A stretch of DNA of 64,000 nt, from assembly GCF_035953295.1 (NCBI RefSeq), contig NZ_CP108370.1, positions 2,418,001-2,482,000 of the forward strand. Reading direction: 5' to 3'. Shown piece by piece: positions 8,145 through 15,134 of the stretch. The position numbers and the translations under genes are program-made. Source of the stretch: Streptomyces sp. NBC_01335. GTDB taxonomy: Bacteria > Actinomycetota > Actinomycetes > Streptomycetales > Streptomycetaceae. The notes beneath the pieces were generated by a model. That model saw nothing but the letters and a program-made list of their open reading frames with translations. It ran no database searches and was not told the origin of the DNA. Positions within the stretch are counted from its first letter, which is position 1; each line of letters opens with the position of its first letter.

Positions 8145-8948
8145 ATGCGGGTCCCGGCCCCGGGGCATCACCGCATCGTGAAGTCGACGGGGTACAGGCG
8201 GAACGGGAACCGCGGGCGGCTGCCCGTCTGGTTACGCGGACTGGTCGTCCTGGCGTCCGGGTGGGGGGTCTTCCTCTGCGGCCAGCAGATCACCGACGGG
8301 TACGCGGCGACCATGGACTACCGCGACGCGCCGGTCTGCGCGACCGGCAGCGGGGACGGGAGCTCGGGCGGGGGAACAGCCGGGAGCCCGGCCGGGAGCG
8401 CGAACGGGGACGTCGGGGAGGCGTGCGTGCGGCGGGAGGCGGGCACGGTGCTCGACCGCCGTACGGGCGAGCAGTGCACGTACGACGGTACGAGCGGGGA
8501 CGGCGGGGGCGGTACCACGACCTGCACGACGTACTACGACGTCAAGGTCGAACGACCCGACCACACCGACTGGTTGGCGGTGGACTCGGGAGCGTACGAC
8601 AAGGTCGGGACGGGCGACCCCGCCGAAGTCCGGTTGTGGCGGAGCGAGGTGGTGGGACTGAAGGTGCTCGGTCACACCTACTCCTACCCGCCGTCCTCGC
8701 AGAGCGGCGTCCTGTGGCAGCTGGCAGTGGGCTGTCTGGCCCTGGCGGTGGGCGCGTGGGCGGTGCTCAGCGGACGCCTCGCCGAACTCTTCGCCTTCCA
8801 CAGCTTCGGCCTGCTCTTCGTGGCCTTCGGGACCGCATGGATCGGCTCCCTGGCACTGTTCGGCGGACACCCGCTGACCTGGGCGTTCGCGAGCTCATGG
8901 ACGGGGTTCGCGGTCTTCTGGACGGTGAGCGCCCGGCGGATGGGGTGA
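8145..8948 (+). CDS. Membrane protein with large extracytoplasmic loop
   Basis: Not recognised beyond topology. One transmembrane helix near the N-terminus (LRGLVVLASGWGVFLCG) precedes an external loop of about 130 residues with several cysteines and Gly/Ser-rich low complexity (GSGDGSSGGG and GDGGGGTTT). Three closely packed C-terminal helices follow from about residue 188 and end in ARRMG. The cysteine pairs in the loop (for example APVCATG, EACVRR, EQCTYD, TTCTTYYD) would be expected to form disulfides outside the cell. The start is uncertain: ATG 8145 is used, and GTG 8178 is an equally good alternative. It lies 61 bp after the HTH/membrane gene on the same strand and may be co-transcribed. 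Confidence 0.6.
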   Translation: MRVPAPGHHRIVKSTGYRRNGNRGRLPVWLRGLVVLASGWGVFLCGQQITDGYAATMDYRDAPVCATGSGDGSSGGGTAGSPAGSANGDVGEACVRREAGTVLDRRTGEQCTYDGTSGDGGGGTTTCTTYYDVKVERPDHTDWLAVDSGAYDKVGTGDPAEVRLWRSEVVGLKVLGHTYSYPPSSQSGVLWQLAVGCLALAVGAWAVLSGRLAELFAFHSFGLLFVAFGTAWIGSLALFGGHPLTWAFASSWTGFAVFWTVSARRMG

Positions 8949-9068
8949 CGGCCCGGGCGGGGGCGGCCCGGCCCGCGTCTCCCCGCCCGCAGGGGCGCAG
9001 GGGATGTCCGGCGGATCAGGAGTTGCCCGCCGTAGTCGTGCGGCGTGGGGGGAGGTTATGGTCCGGCC

Positions 9069-9284
9069 ATGGGATCAAGGGGGGAAGGCACACGGAGCGC
9101 TCGGACCGCTGTGATCAGGGCTCTGCTGCGGCGTCCATGGCTCCTGGCGAGCTGGCTCCTGCTCGCCGGTTTGGTCGTTGGCGCCCAGAAGGTCGTTCCC
9201 CCGCCGTGGTCCGCATGCGCCTATCCCGTCGCCCTGTTCATCGCGCTGACGCTCGTCTCCTCGGCATCCCCGCGAAAGCCTTGA
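9069..9284 (+). CDS. Small two-helix membrane protein (71 aa)
   Basis: A short protein with a basic N-terminus (RSARTAVIRALLRR), a hydrophobic helix WLLASWLLLAGLVVG, a Pro-rich turn and a second helix CAYPVALFIALTLVSS. The ATG at 9069 follows the purine-rich GGGGGGAGG at 11-20 bp. No family is recognised. It is 120 bp downstream of another membrane protein and 70 bp upstream of a third, so this looks like a run of small membrane proteins in one transcript. Confidence 0.5.
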   Translation: MGSRGEGTRSARTAVIRALLRRPWLLASWLLLAGLVVGAQKVVPPPWSACAYPVALFIALTLVSSASPRKP

Positions 9285-9354
9285 GCGGCGGCTCGGGGCG
9301 AGCCGGCGCCCGATCGCTGCCGCAGCGACCGTTCCGTGAACCAGCGAGGACAGT

Positions 9355-9582
9355 GTGCTTTTACGCGGAATGCTCGCATTGCTCGCGGGCGGCGCTTCCG
9401 TCGTGGTGGCCTGTGGCTGGCGCGGCGTGGACCTCTGGGTGTGGGACCGGGCAGACGTGGTCTTCTCGCCGCACAGGTCGCGGTGGGGGACGCCCTGGAA
9501 GAGCCTTGAACTCATGAGATTGCAGTTCGGATGCGTGGGAGTGGCGTTGGTGGTCTTCGGACTGGTGACGTTGAGTCGGTAG
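9355..9582 (+). CDS. Small membrane protein (75 aa) with a TTA codon at position 3
   Basis: GTG start with GCGAGGA 4 nt upstream. There are two hydrophobic helices (LLRGMLALLAGGASVVVACG and FGCVGVALVVFGLVTL) separated by a Trp-rich loop (GVDLWVWDRADVVFS). Codons 2-3 are CTT-TTA. TTA is read only by the bldA tRNA in Streptomyces, so translation is probably limited to the developmental stage when bldA is active. No function is recognised. Confidence 0.55.
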   Translation: MLLRGMLALLAGGASVVVACGWRGVDLWVWDRADVVFSPHRSRWGTPWKSLELMRLQFGCVGVALVVFGLVTLSR

Positions 9583-9667
9583 AGGTGGCGATCCTCCGCA
9601 TTCGTCCGAGCGTCCGGCAGGGGAATGCAGTGACCGCGCGACCGTCCGCGATCCGCCGGACAGCCCC

Positions 9668-9961
9668 CTACACCTCCCAGGAGTGACCGGAGGGATGGTC
9701 GGCGAACAGGGCGCATGGACCGTGCAGTTCGTCGTGGTGGGTGCACCGGATCAGTAGGACCCGGTACATGCGGCCGCCGGCCGTCCAGCGCACCCACACC
9801 CCGCCGCCGAGCCGGTCGTCGTCCCACAGCAGATAGGCGTGCTCGTCGGGGTGCTGTTCCCCGAGTACGCACCGAATGGGCCGCGGTTCGGCGGGAGTTC
9901 CGCCCTTGCGGGCCGCGCGCTGCGAGGCAGGCAGCAGGGCGACGGCGGTGCACTGCGACAT
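9668..9961 (-). CDS. Hypothetical protein, 97 residues
   Basis: Starts MSQCTAVALLPASQRA with the strong Shine-Dalgarno GGAGGAAG 6 nt upstream. Residues 40-90 look like a compact beta-rich fold (AYLLWDDDRLGGGVWVRWTAGGRMYRVLLIRC, then THHDELHGPC). There are conserved-looking Trp, Cys and His residues and no transmembrane segment. I do not recognise the family. It follows two other small leftward genes after a 57-bp gap and points away from the XRE/DUF397 pair, whose neighbourhoods in Streptomyces often hold small unknown proteins. Confidence 0.55.
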   Translation of the reverse strand: MSQCTAVALLPASQRAARKGGTPAEPRPIRCVLGEQHPDEHAYLLWDDDRLGGGVWVRWTAGGRMYRVLLIRCTHHDELHGPCALFADHPSGHSWEV

Positions 9962-10018
9962 GGGGCACTTCCTCCGGGGGGAAGCGCACGGGAGCGCTTC
10001 CCCTTCGTTCGTCGGTCC

Positions 10019-10324
10019 TCAGCGGATGGAGGCGGTAGGGGCATCGGCGGAGTCGGTAAGGGCCACCTCCGCCGGGTGGTCGGCCACCTCCGCCGGGTGC
10101 TCAGCCACCTCCGCCTGGGGCCCGGCCGCCGGTGCCGGGTGGTCGGCCGCCTGGTGGCGCCTGCGCAGAATCCGCCAGTCGGTCGCGAGGCTCAGGTCAC
10201 CAACCCGCTCGGCGTCCTCCTCGGCCCAGTCGAATTCCAGGCAGGCGGAACAGCCGTCGGCGTCAGGGCGGTCGGGCGCGTGCCCCGCCTCGTAGGGGCT
10301 GATGCGGTCGGGCTCCGTGCTCAC
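10019..10324 (-). CDS. Hypothetical acidic protein (101 aa) with 7-residue repeats
   Basis: GTG start overlapping the previous stop by 4 bases (GTGA). The N-terminal half contains DGCSACLEFDWAEED, a Cys-x2-Cys with acidic residues, and a possible helix ERVGDLSLATDWRILRR. The C-terminal part has three copies of a heptad like AEVA(E/D)HP, encoded by near-identical 21-bp units around 10061-10118. No function is recognised. It is translationally coupled to the 88-residue protein upstream. Confidence 0.55.
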   Translation of the reverse strand: MSTEPDRISPYEAGHAPDRPDADGCSACLEFDWAEEDAERVGDLSLATDWRILRRRHQAADHPAPAAGPQAEVAEHPAEVADHPAEVALTDSADAPTASIR

Positions 10325-10587
10325 AGCACCTCACCCCGACTCCGGGCATTGCAGCGCGCGTTGTCCGCCCGCAGCCGCTCTGCCGGGTTCGCCGGCCGTA
10401 CGCACCCGGGGGCGGCCTCCCACTCGACCCCACCGCCGACAGGCCGTATGGCCCAGTACGGGCCCGCGACCCCTCGGAACTCCCCGACCCGGTCCTCACG
10501 ACTGGTGTCCACCATGAGTGCGCCGGGGGCCGGAAGCGGTCCGCCGGGGCCCTGTTCCGCCGAAGTACCGGCGTCGGGCACGGACAT
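10321..10587 (-). CDS. Hypothetical protein, 88 residues
   Basis: ATG at 10587 with GAGGAG 6 nt upstream; a TTG further upstream is less likely. The N-terminal 25 residues are Pro/Gly/Ala-rich and disordered-looking. A central VGEFRGVAGPYWAIRPVGGGVEWEA segment (broken here only by my reading of it) is followed by a basic Arg/Asn-rich end (RLRADNARCNARSR). Not recognised. It opens the leftward unit that diverges from the XRE gene at 10692, sharing a 104-bp promoter region with it, so the two sides may be co-regulated. Confidence 0.5.
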   Translation of the reverse strand: MSVPDAGTSAEQGPGGPLPAPGALMVDTSREDRVGEFRGVAGPYWAIRPVGGGVEWEAAPGCVRPANPAERLRADNARCNARSRGEVL

Positions 10588-10691
10588 GGGCAACTCCTCT
10601 CTGTAGCCGTTCTGCTACCAGGAGTCTTCAGAGTGACTTACTCTTAAAACGCCTTCAACCTCCACGAGACTGAACGAAAGATCGATGAAGA
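10588..10691. promoter_or_regulatory. Divergent promoter region with AGAGT-N5-ACTCT dyad
   Basis: Shared upstream region of the leftward small-protein unit and the XRE regulator. It is A+T-richer than its surroundings and contains the inverted repeat AGAGT/ACTCT at 10630-10644, with TTAAAA next to it. XRE/Scr1-type regulators often bind their own promoters, so this dyad is a candidate operator. Confidence 0.4.
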
Positions 10692-11522
10692 GTGGCGAAT
10701 CGCAAGGAGTTGGACCCTGAGGCAAGCCCACGCGCGGCCTTCGGGGAACGTCTGCGCAGGCTGCGGGAGGAACGCGGGTGGACGCAGGACGAGCTGTCCG
10801 CTCGTACGGGATATTCCGCTTCGCATATTTCCGGGGTCGAAACTGGTGCACGAACTCCAACTGCCAAGTTCACCGCAAGTACCGATCGGGCTTTCGGTAC
10901 GGGCGATGCACTGACGCGGCAAGGGGCGGCCACCCGAAACAGCGCGATTCTCGACGGATTCCCGGAGTTCGTCATCCAGGAGGGGCGAGCTACGGAGATC
11001 CGCCTCTTTGAGATGGGCGTCGTCCCAGGCCTGTTCCAAAGCCCGGGGTACGCGGCTGCCATCACAAGCGGTGCGGTACGTCGTGGAGCGATCACCGAGC
11101 TTCAGGCCGAGGAGAGACTTGCTCTTCTGACCCGACGCCAACAGTCGCTTGCTCGTACGCCTGCCCCTCAGATCTACGCCGTCCTGGACGAGAGCTGCAT
11201 CAGGCAGCGCGTGGGCGGGACGACGGTGATGGAGGAACAACTGGATCATCTGGCCGCAATCGCAGCGCTGCCCAACACCGTCATTCAGGTAGCCCCCTTC
11301 GAACTGGGCGAACGCCGCTCGTTCTACACGCCGGTCACGCTGATCACCCTGTCCGACAGGTCTTATGTGGCCTACGCGGAGTCCGCCCAATCCGGGCAAC
11401 TGGAGCGCGATATGCGCTTCGTCGGACCACTCCTCACGGCCTACCATCAACTCGCGGCCGAAGCGCTCTCACAGGCGGCGTCCGTGGCCATGATCAGCCA
11501 GGTACGAAAGGGCACCTCGTGA
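10692..11522 (+). CDS. XRE regulator with DUF5753 (Scr1-type)
   Basis: A 276-residue cytoplasmic DNA-binding protein. Residues 18-72 form an XRE helix-turn-helix (FGERLRRLREERGWTQDEL, then HISGVETGARTPT). Residues 85-265 match the DUF5753 domain seen in the Streptomyces WhiJ/Scr1 group: EIRLFEMGVVPGLFQSPGYA, an RQQSL region, LDESCIRQ and IQVAPFELGE. These regulators pair with a small DUF397 protein, and several pairs influence development or antibiotic production; Scr1/Scr2 is described as a toxin-antitoxin-like pair. The GTG start lacks a strong Shine-Dalgarno sequence. Codon use is less GC3-biased than in neighbouring genes, consistent with the mobile distribution of these cassettes. Confidence 0.9.
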   Translation: MANRKELDPEASPRAAFGERLRRLREERGWTQDELSARTGYSASHISGVETGARTPTAKFTASTDRAFGTGDALTRQGAATRNSAILDGFPEFVIQEGRATEIRLFEMGVVPGLFQSPGYAAAITSGAVRRGAITELQAEERLALLTRRQQSLARTPAPQIYAVLDESCIRQRVGGTTVMEEQLDHLAAIAALPNTVIQVAPFELGERRSFYTPVTLITLSDRSYVAYAESAQSGQLERDMRFVGPLLTAYHQLAAEALSQAASVAMISQVRKGTS

Positions 11523-11728
11523 CTACCGAATCCCTCCACTGGTTCAAGTCTTCCTACAGCGCCAACGGTGGCCAGTGCGTCGAGGTCGCCACCAACCTCG
11601 CCGCCGCCCACGGCGCGGTCCCCGTACGCGACTCCAAGGACACCAGCGGCCCTGTCCTGGGCCTCTCCGCCGCGTCGTTCAGCGCGTTCGTGGCAGGGGT
11701 CAAGGCCGGCGAGTTCAGCGCCATCTGA
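11519..11728 (+). CDS. DUF397 protein, partner of the XRE regulator
   Basis: A 69-residue protein with the usual DUF397 signature: LHWFKSSYSANGGQCVEVA near the N-terminus, VPVRDSKD in the middle and FSAFVAGVKAGEF at the end. The start overlaps the upstream stop (GTGA), so it is translationally coupled. In Scr1/Scr2-like pairs this small protein is the partner of the regulator, although the direction of toxicity or activation varies. A hairpin follows at 11755-11783. Confidence 0.92.
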   Translation: MTTESLHWFKSSYSANGGQCVEVATNLAAAHGAVPVRDSKDTSGPVLGLSAASFSAFVAGVKAGEFSAI

Positions 11729-11754
11729 GCAGTCGGCCAACCGGCACCGGACGG

Positions 11755-11783
11755 GCCCCCGTCGCGCAGGTCGCGGTGGGGGC
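11755..11783 (+). terminator. Hairpin after the XRE-DUF397 operon
   Basis: GCCCCCGTCGCG (11755-11766) pairs with CGCGGTGGGGGC (11772-11783), giving 12 pairs of which two are G-U on the rightward RNA, with a 5-nt loop. It lies 27 bp after the DUF397 stop. Confidence 0.6.
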
Positions 11784-11891
11784 TTCCGCTGTCCCGGAAG
11801 GGTGATGCGGAGCCCCGTACCGGTGGCGGAGGCGGGCGAGACCTGGTCGGCCCTGCCGTCGCCGTTCTGGCAGGCCCCCCGCCGGACGAGG

Positions 11892-12044
11892 TCATGCACG
11901 TACGGATCGCTGGTCCTGCTTCCGACTTCGGTGCGGGTCGCCACGGTCGCCGCCGCAGCCCGCGAACAGAACGGCCGCGCACACCACCACGAGCACGCCA
12001 CCGGACCGGCCCGCTCTCCTCCCGCGCGTTTCCGCCTCTGCCAC
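11892..12044 (-). pseudogene. Short lipoprotein ORF, probably a frameshifted lipoprotein gene
   Basis: A 50-codon ORF starts at GTG 12044 with GAGGTGGGG upstream. It has a basic N-terminus, a hydrophobic core VLVVVCAAVLFAGC and a clear lipobox (LFAGC, Cys30), then only 20 mature residues before TGA. A different minus-strand frame becomes coding-like just there, with high GC3 and a sensible composition (DPYVHDLVRRGACQNGDGRA, then RITLPGQ) down to about 11790. The simplest reading is one lipoprotein gene broken by a frameshift, or a sequencing error. A genuine very short lipoprotein is the alternative. The rest of the 11729-12147 gap shows nothing further. Confidence 0.35.
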
Positions 12045-12147
12045 GTGCCACTACCCCACCTCACAGAATCCGACCGCACGTGCACAGAGCCCAGGAGCGG
12101 CCGAGGACAGGCGCGTGGGGCGCGAAAGCCCTGACGACAGAAGGGCG

Positions 12148-12786
12148 CTAACAGCCCTCGCTCGGCGTGTCGAGTGACCGCCCCCGCCCTGTCTCCGGTG
12201 GGCGCACCCCCTCGATGACGAGCGTCAGGAGGCGTTCGGTCTCGGCGGCGCCGTCGCTGTCAAGTTCGGTGGCCAGCGCGATGGCTCCCACGAGTTTGAG
12301 CAGTTGGGTGATGGTGACGTCGGATCGCACGGCGCGCGCATGGTGGGCGCGCGCGAGTAGTTCGCTGCCCGCGTTCAGGATCATCGTGTGGCAGGTGTCC
12401 CCGAACGTCGGATCACCAGTGTCGGCGCCGGGCATCAGGGATGCCCCCAGACCTCTGTTGGTGACGGCGTGTGCGCCGACGGCATGGAGCCAGGTGACGA
12501 GCGCGGCGCCCGGGTCGGGCTCGGCGGCCAGGTCGTGCGCCTTGGCGCACAGGGCCTCGACCCGGTCTTTGAAGACGGCCTCCAGCAGCGCCTGCCGGGA
12601 AGGGAAGTGGCGGTGCAGTGTGGCTGAGCCGACCTGGGCGTGCCGGGCGATCTCCTCCAGGGAGGCCTCGGCGCCGTGCTGGGCAACAGCGGCCCCGGCG
12701 GCGGCCAGGATCCGGTCGTAGTTGCGCCGCGCGTCGGCTCGCATGGGCCGCCTGGGCGAGGACGGCGCTGTGGCGTTTCGGGGCAC
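12148..12786 (-). CDS. TetR-family transcriptional regulator
   Basis: A 212-residue regulator. The GTG at 12786 has CAGGAG 6 nt upstream. After a basic 15-residue leader, residues 17-65 form the TetR DNA-binding domain (RRNYDRILAAAGAAVAQ, LEEIARHAQVGSATLHRHF, then PSRQALLEAVF). The C-terminal helical part (residues 75-200) resembles SbtR-like ligand domains, with ALVTWLHAVGAHAVTNRGL. It is divergent from the NmrA-like gene at 12905 over a 118-bp region with nested palindromes, so it probably represses that gene and itself. The ligand is unknown. Confidence 0.9.
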   Translation of the reverse strand: MPRNATAPSSPRRPMRADARRNYDRILAAAGAAVAQHGAEASLEEIARHAQVGSATLHRHFPSRQALLEAVFKDRVEALCAKAHDLAAEPDPGAALVTWLHAVGAHAVTNRGLGASLMPGADTGDPTFGDTCHTMILNAGSELLARAHHARAVRSDVTITQLLKLVGAIALATELDSDGAAETERLLTLVIEGVRPPETGRGRSLDTPSEGC

Positions 12787-12811
12787 GGAATCTCCTGACG
12801 GCTTGCTAACC

Positions 12812-12858
12812 GGGGTGGCCCTCCATATTGTATCGAGCAATAAACGGGGGGCCACCCC
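12812..12858. promoter_or_regulatory. Nested-palindrome operator between the TetR and NmrA-like genes
   Basis: Two dyads share almost the same centre: outer arms GGGGTGGCC (12812-12820) and GGCCACCCC (12850-12858), and inner arms TATTG (12826-12830) and CAATA (12838-12842). It lies between the divergent starts at 12786 and 12905 and is the obvious candidate binding site for the TetR protein. Confidence 0.65.
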
Positions 12859-12904
12859 ACTTATCGGGAGTCCTCCCCGGCTTCCGCAAAGTCCAGGAGA
12901 GACA

Positions 12905-13831
12905 GTGAAGTTGACGGACAGGACCATCGTGGTGACAGGCGCGACCGGCCTACAGGGCCGGGCGGTGACCAAGCATCTGCTCGACGGTGGGTGGCAGGTG
13001 CGGGCGCTCACGCGCAATCCGGAGGGGGCCCCGGCGAAGGCCCTTGCGCGTGCCGGAGCGCGGATCGTACGTGCGGAGATGGAGGAGGTCTCCTCCCTCG
13101 TGGACGCCGCCGAGGGCGCCTACGGTCTCTTCAGCGTCCAGCCCACGGTGGGTTCCCCCGGTACGGCACCCGGCTTCTCTGCGGAGGACGAGGTCCGTTG
13201 GGGAATGAACGTTGCCGAAGCCGCCCGTATCGCCAACATCGGGCACATCGTTTTCAGTTCGATCGCCGGCGCGGACCGCCACGACAGTGAGACGCTGCCG
13301 ACCAACCTGGTCAGCAAGTGGCGGATCGAACAGCACCTCGCGAAGCTCGGCCTGCCCGTCACGGTTCTGCGGCCTGTCTCCTTCATGGAGAACTACACCG
13401 GTGAATACGCCCACCAAGGCGGCAGCCTGGTCTCCGGCCTCGCCCCGGACGTCGCGCTGCAGATCATGGCCGTGGACGACGTCGGCGTCGTCGCCGAACT
13501 CGCGTTCTCACGGCCCCAGGAGTGGATCGGGCGCGCGACGGCCCTGGCCGGCGACGAGCTGACCCCCGTCCAGATTGCCGCTCACATCGCGACGGCCATC
13601 AAGCGCCCGCTTCCGTACGCGCAGATTCCGATGGAGACGATCCGGGCTGTCAACGAGGAGTTCGCGTTGGCCCACGAGTGGCTGGGCGAACGCGGCTACC
13701 GCGCGGACATCCCCGCCACACGACGGATCCACCCCGCTGCGATGGACTTCCCCACCTGGCTGCAACGTATCGGTGCAGCCCAGATCACGGAGTTCCTGGA
13801 CGCCCAGGAATCACGGGGGCGTGACGCGTGA
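12905..13831 (+). CDS. NmrA-like NAD(P)-binding protein
   Basis: A 308-residue Rossmann protein starting at GTG 12905 after AGGAGA. The nucleotide-binding motif is VVTGATGLQGRAV near residue 10. Other family landmarks are FSSIAGADRH, SKWRIEQHLAKLGLPVTVLRPVSFMEN (shown as landmarks only at its ends, SKWRIEQ and RPVSFMEN) and an NmrA-type C-terminal region with PMETIRAVNEEF. Such proteins are either atypical short-chain reductases or redox sensors that bind NADP(H) without catalysis. The usual SDR Tyr-x3-Lys is absent, which favours a reductase of isoflavone-reductase type or a sensor. It is controlled in all likelihood by the divergent TetR regulator. Confidence 0.8.
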   Translation: MKLTDRTIVVTGATGLQGRAVTKHLLDGGWQVRALTRNPEGAPAKALARAGARIVRAEMEEVSSLVDAAEGAYGLFSVQPTVGSPGTAPGFSAEDEVRWGMNVAEAARIANIGHIVFSSIAGADRHDSETLPTNLVSKWRIEQHLAKLGLPVTVLRPVSFMENYTGEYAHQGGSLVSGLAPDVALQIMAVDDVGVVAELAFSRPQEWIGRATALAGDELTPVQIAAHIATAIKRPLPYAQIPMETIRAVNEEFALAHEWLGERGYRADIPATRRIHPAAMDFPTWLQRIGAAQITEFLDAQESRGRDA

Positions 13832-13979
13832 GCGGTCGGCGACCCGCCTCGGGCGCATCGCGATCCGGGCGGGGCCGACCGCGTCGGCCTCCGCACCGAG
13901 TCGACGGAGTCCCCCTGCTGCGGCGCGGGCATTCCCCGCGGGCCGGCAGGCCCCGCCCCGCGGTCGCCCGGCTGCTTCC

Positions 13980-14699
13980 TCACCGCTCCGGCAGTCTTGT
14001 CGTCCGCGTCCCCGCCTGCCCGAGAAGGTCGCGCAGGACGCCATCGGCCTCGTCGGCAAGCGTAGTGGCGATACGGGACATCTCTTCGCGACGTTGTGCG
14101 TCGGCTTGCCCGATCAAGTGCGTGGCCCACAGCCTCCTGTGCTCATCGGGGATCCCGGCCATCTCGTTGAACAGCGCGTACAGCGCGTACCAGCGCACCG
14201 AGTCGTTGTCGTCTTCCGCCAGCCGGAGGAGCGCCTCCACGACTCGCTGCTCCGTGAGCTCGGGATCGGCCAAGGCGGGCAGCGCGGCGGCGACCGCGAA
14301 ACGTACCGGCTGCGCCGGATGACCCTGGTGACCCAGTACCAGGTCAAGAGCCTGATGGGCGGAGTGGTAGCCGAGTGCGGAGATCATCCACCCCAGGACC
14401 CCTGGGTCAGGTTCGTCACCGATCTCGGCCAGGACGACACCGATGGTTTCCGAGGTGAACGGCCGACGGCCTTCGGTGCCGTACGGGCCGAGCTCGCGCA
14501 GGATCCGCGCTCCCAGCTCCCGTTCCACCGGGTCCTCGCGGCTCAGCAAGGCGGCCGCTCGGTCGAAGACTTCGCGGGTCGGACGGTTGTGCAGGGCGAC
14601 CAGGAAAGGCACGGAGCGCTCCTCGTCATCCGCGCCGACCTCGGCCAGTGCCCCCGCGAACAACTCGTCCGTCGTTCCGTCGACTCCGCTGAAGCCCAC
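13980..14699 (-). CDS. HEAT-repeat protein
   Basis: A 239-residue all-helical protein with no signal peptide. Repeats typical of HEAT/PBS-lyase arrays can be read as ERELGARILRELGPYG, GVLGWMISALGYH, PVRFAVAAALPALAD and DSVRWYALYALFNE. They span residues 60-200, each about 35-40 residues, after an Asp/Glu-rich N-terminal region. HEAT arrays bind other proteins; no enzymatic motif is present. GTG 14699 is preceded by GGGGGAA at 6 nt. It converges on the NmrA-like gene with 148 bp between stops and has no partner in the same direction. Confidence 0.8.
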   Translation of the reverse strand: MGFSGVDGTTDELFAGALAEVGADDEERSVPFLVALHNRPTREVFDRAAALLSREDPVERELGARILRELGPYGTEGRRPFTSETIGVVLAEIGDEPDPGVLGWMISALGYHSAHQALDLVLGHQGHPAQPVRFAVAAALPALADPELTEQRVVEALLRLAEDDNDSVRWYALYALFNEMAGIPDEHRRLWATHLIGQADAQRREEMSRIATTLADEADGVLRDLLGQAGTRTTRLPER

Positions 14700-15134
14700 G
14701 CCGTTCCCCCGCTCCCACCGCCCGCAGCGGCCCCCGGCCCGCCCCCTTGCAAGGGCTGCCCACATCCTCGCAGAAGCCTCTCGGCCCGCAGCCGGCCGAT
14801 CCCGACCCGGCCGTCGGCCGACCCCGGCGCCGCCCCTGAGTCGCCCCGGAGTCGCGCCCGGTGACCGTTACGACGACCACGACAAGTACCGCCATCCGGT
14901 CGGGGGAGCCTTGGGCGGGTCGTCGAAGTGCCGTCTGCCGAAAGACGCCTGGCACGCACGCTCGCCGCGGCACCGAGCACGGCTCCGAACTGGCAGAGGC
15001 TGGTGCTCTTGCACCGTCGCGGCGGAGTTGGTTTCGACGCGTCAGGCGGGCTCCGGCACAACCATTCGTGATCCCCGCTCGTCACACGAGGCAGCCGGTG
15101 CACCAACTCCGGCTCATGGGAGGGGAAAATCCAG
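14700..15134. other. Non-coding gap of 435 bp
   Basis: Between the divergent HEAT-repeat and surface-protein genes. No frame shows sustained coding character on both start and composition. The only clear element is the Shine-Dalgarno GGGAGGGGAA at 15118-15127 for the gene at 15135. Confidence 0.5.

Noticed and set aside
14626..14973. Minus-strand ORF in the gap before the surface protein
   Set aside because: No ribosome-binding site and Arg/Gly-rich composition; overlaps the HEAT-repeat gene in another frame.
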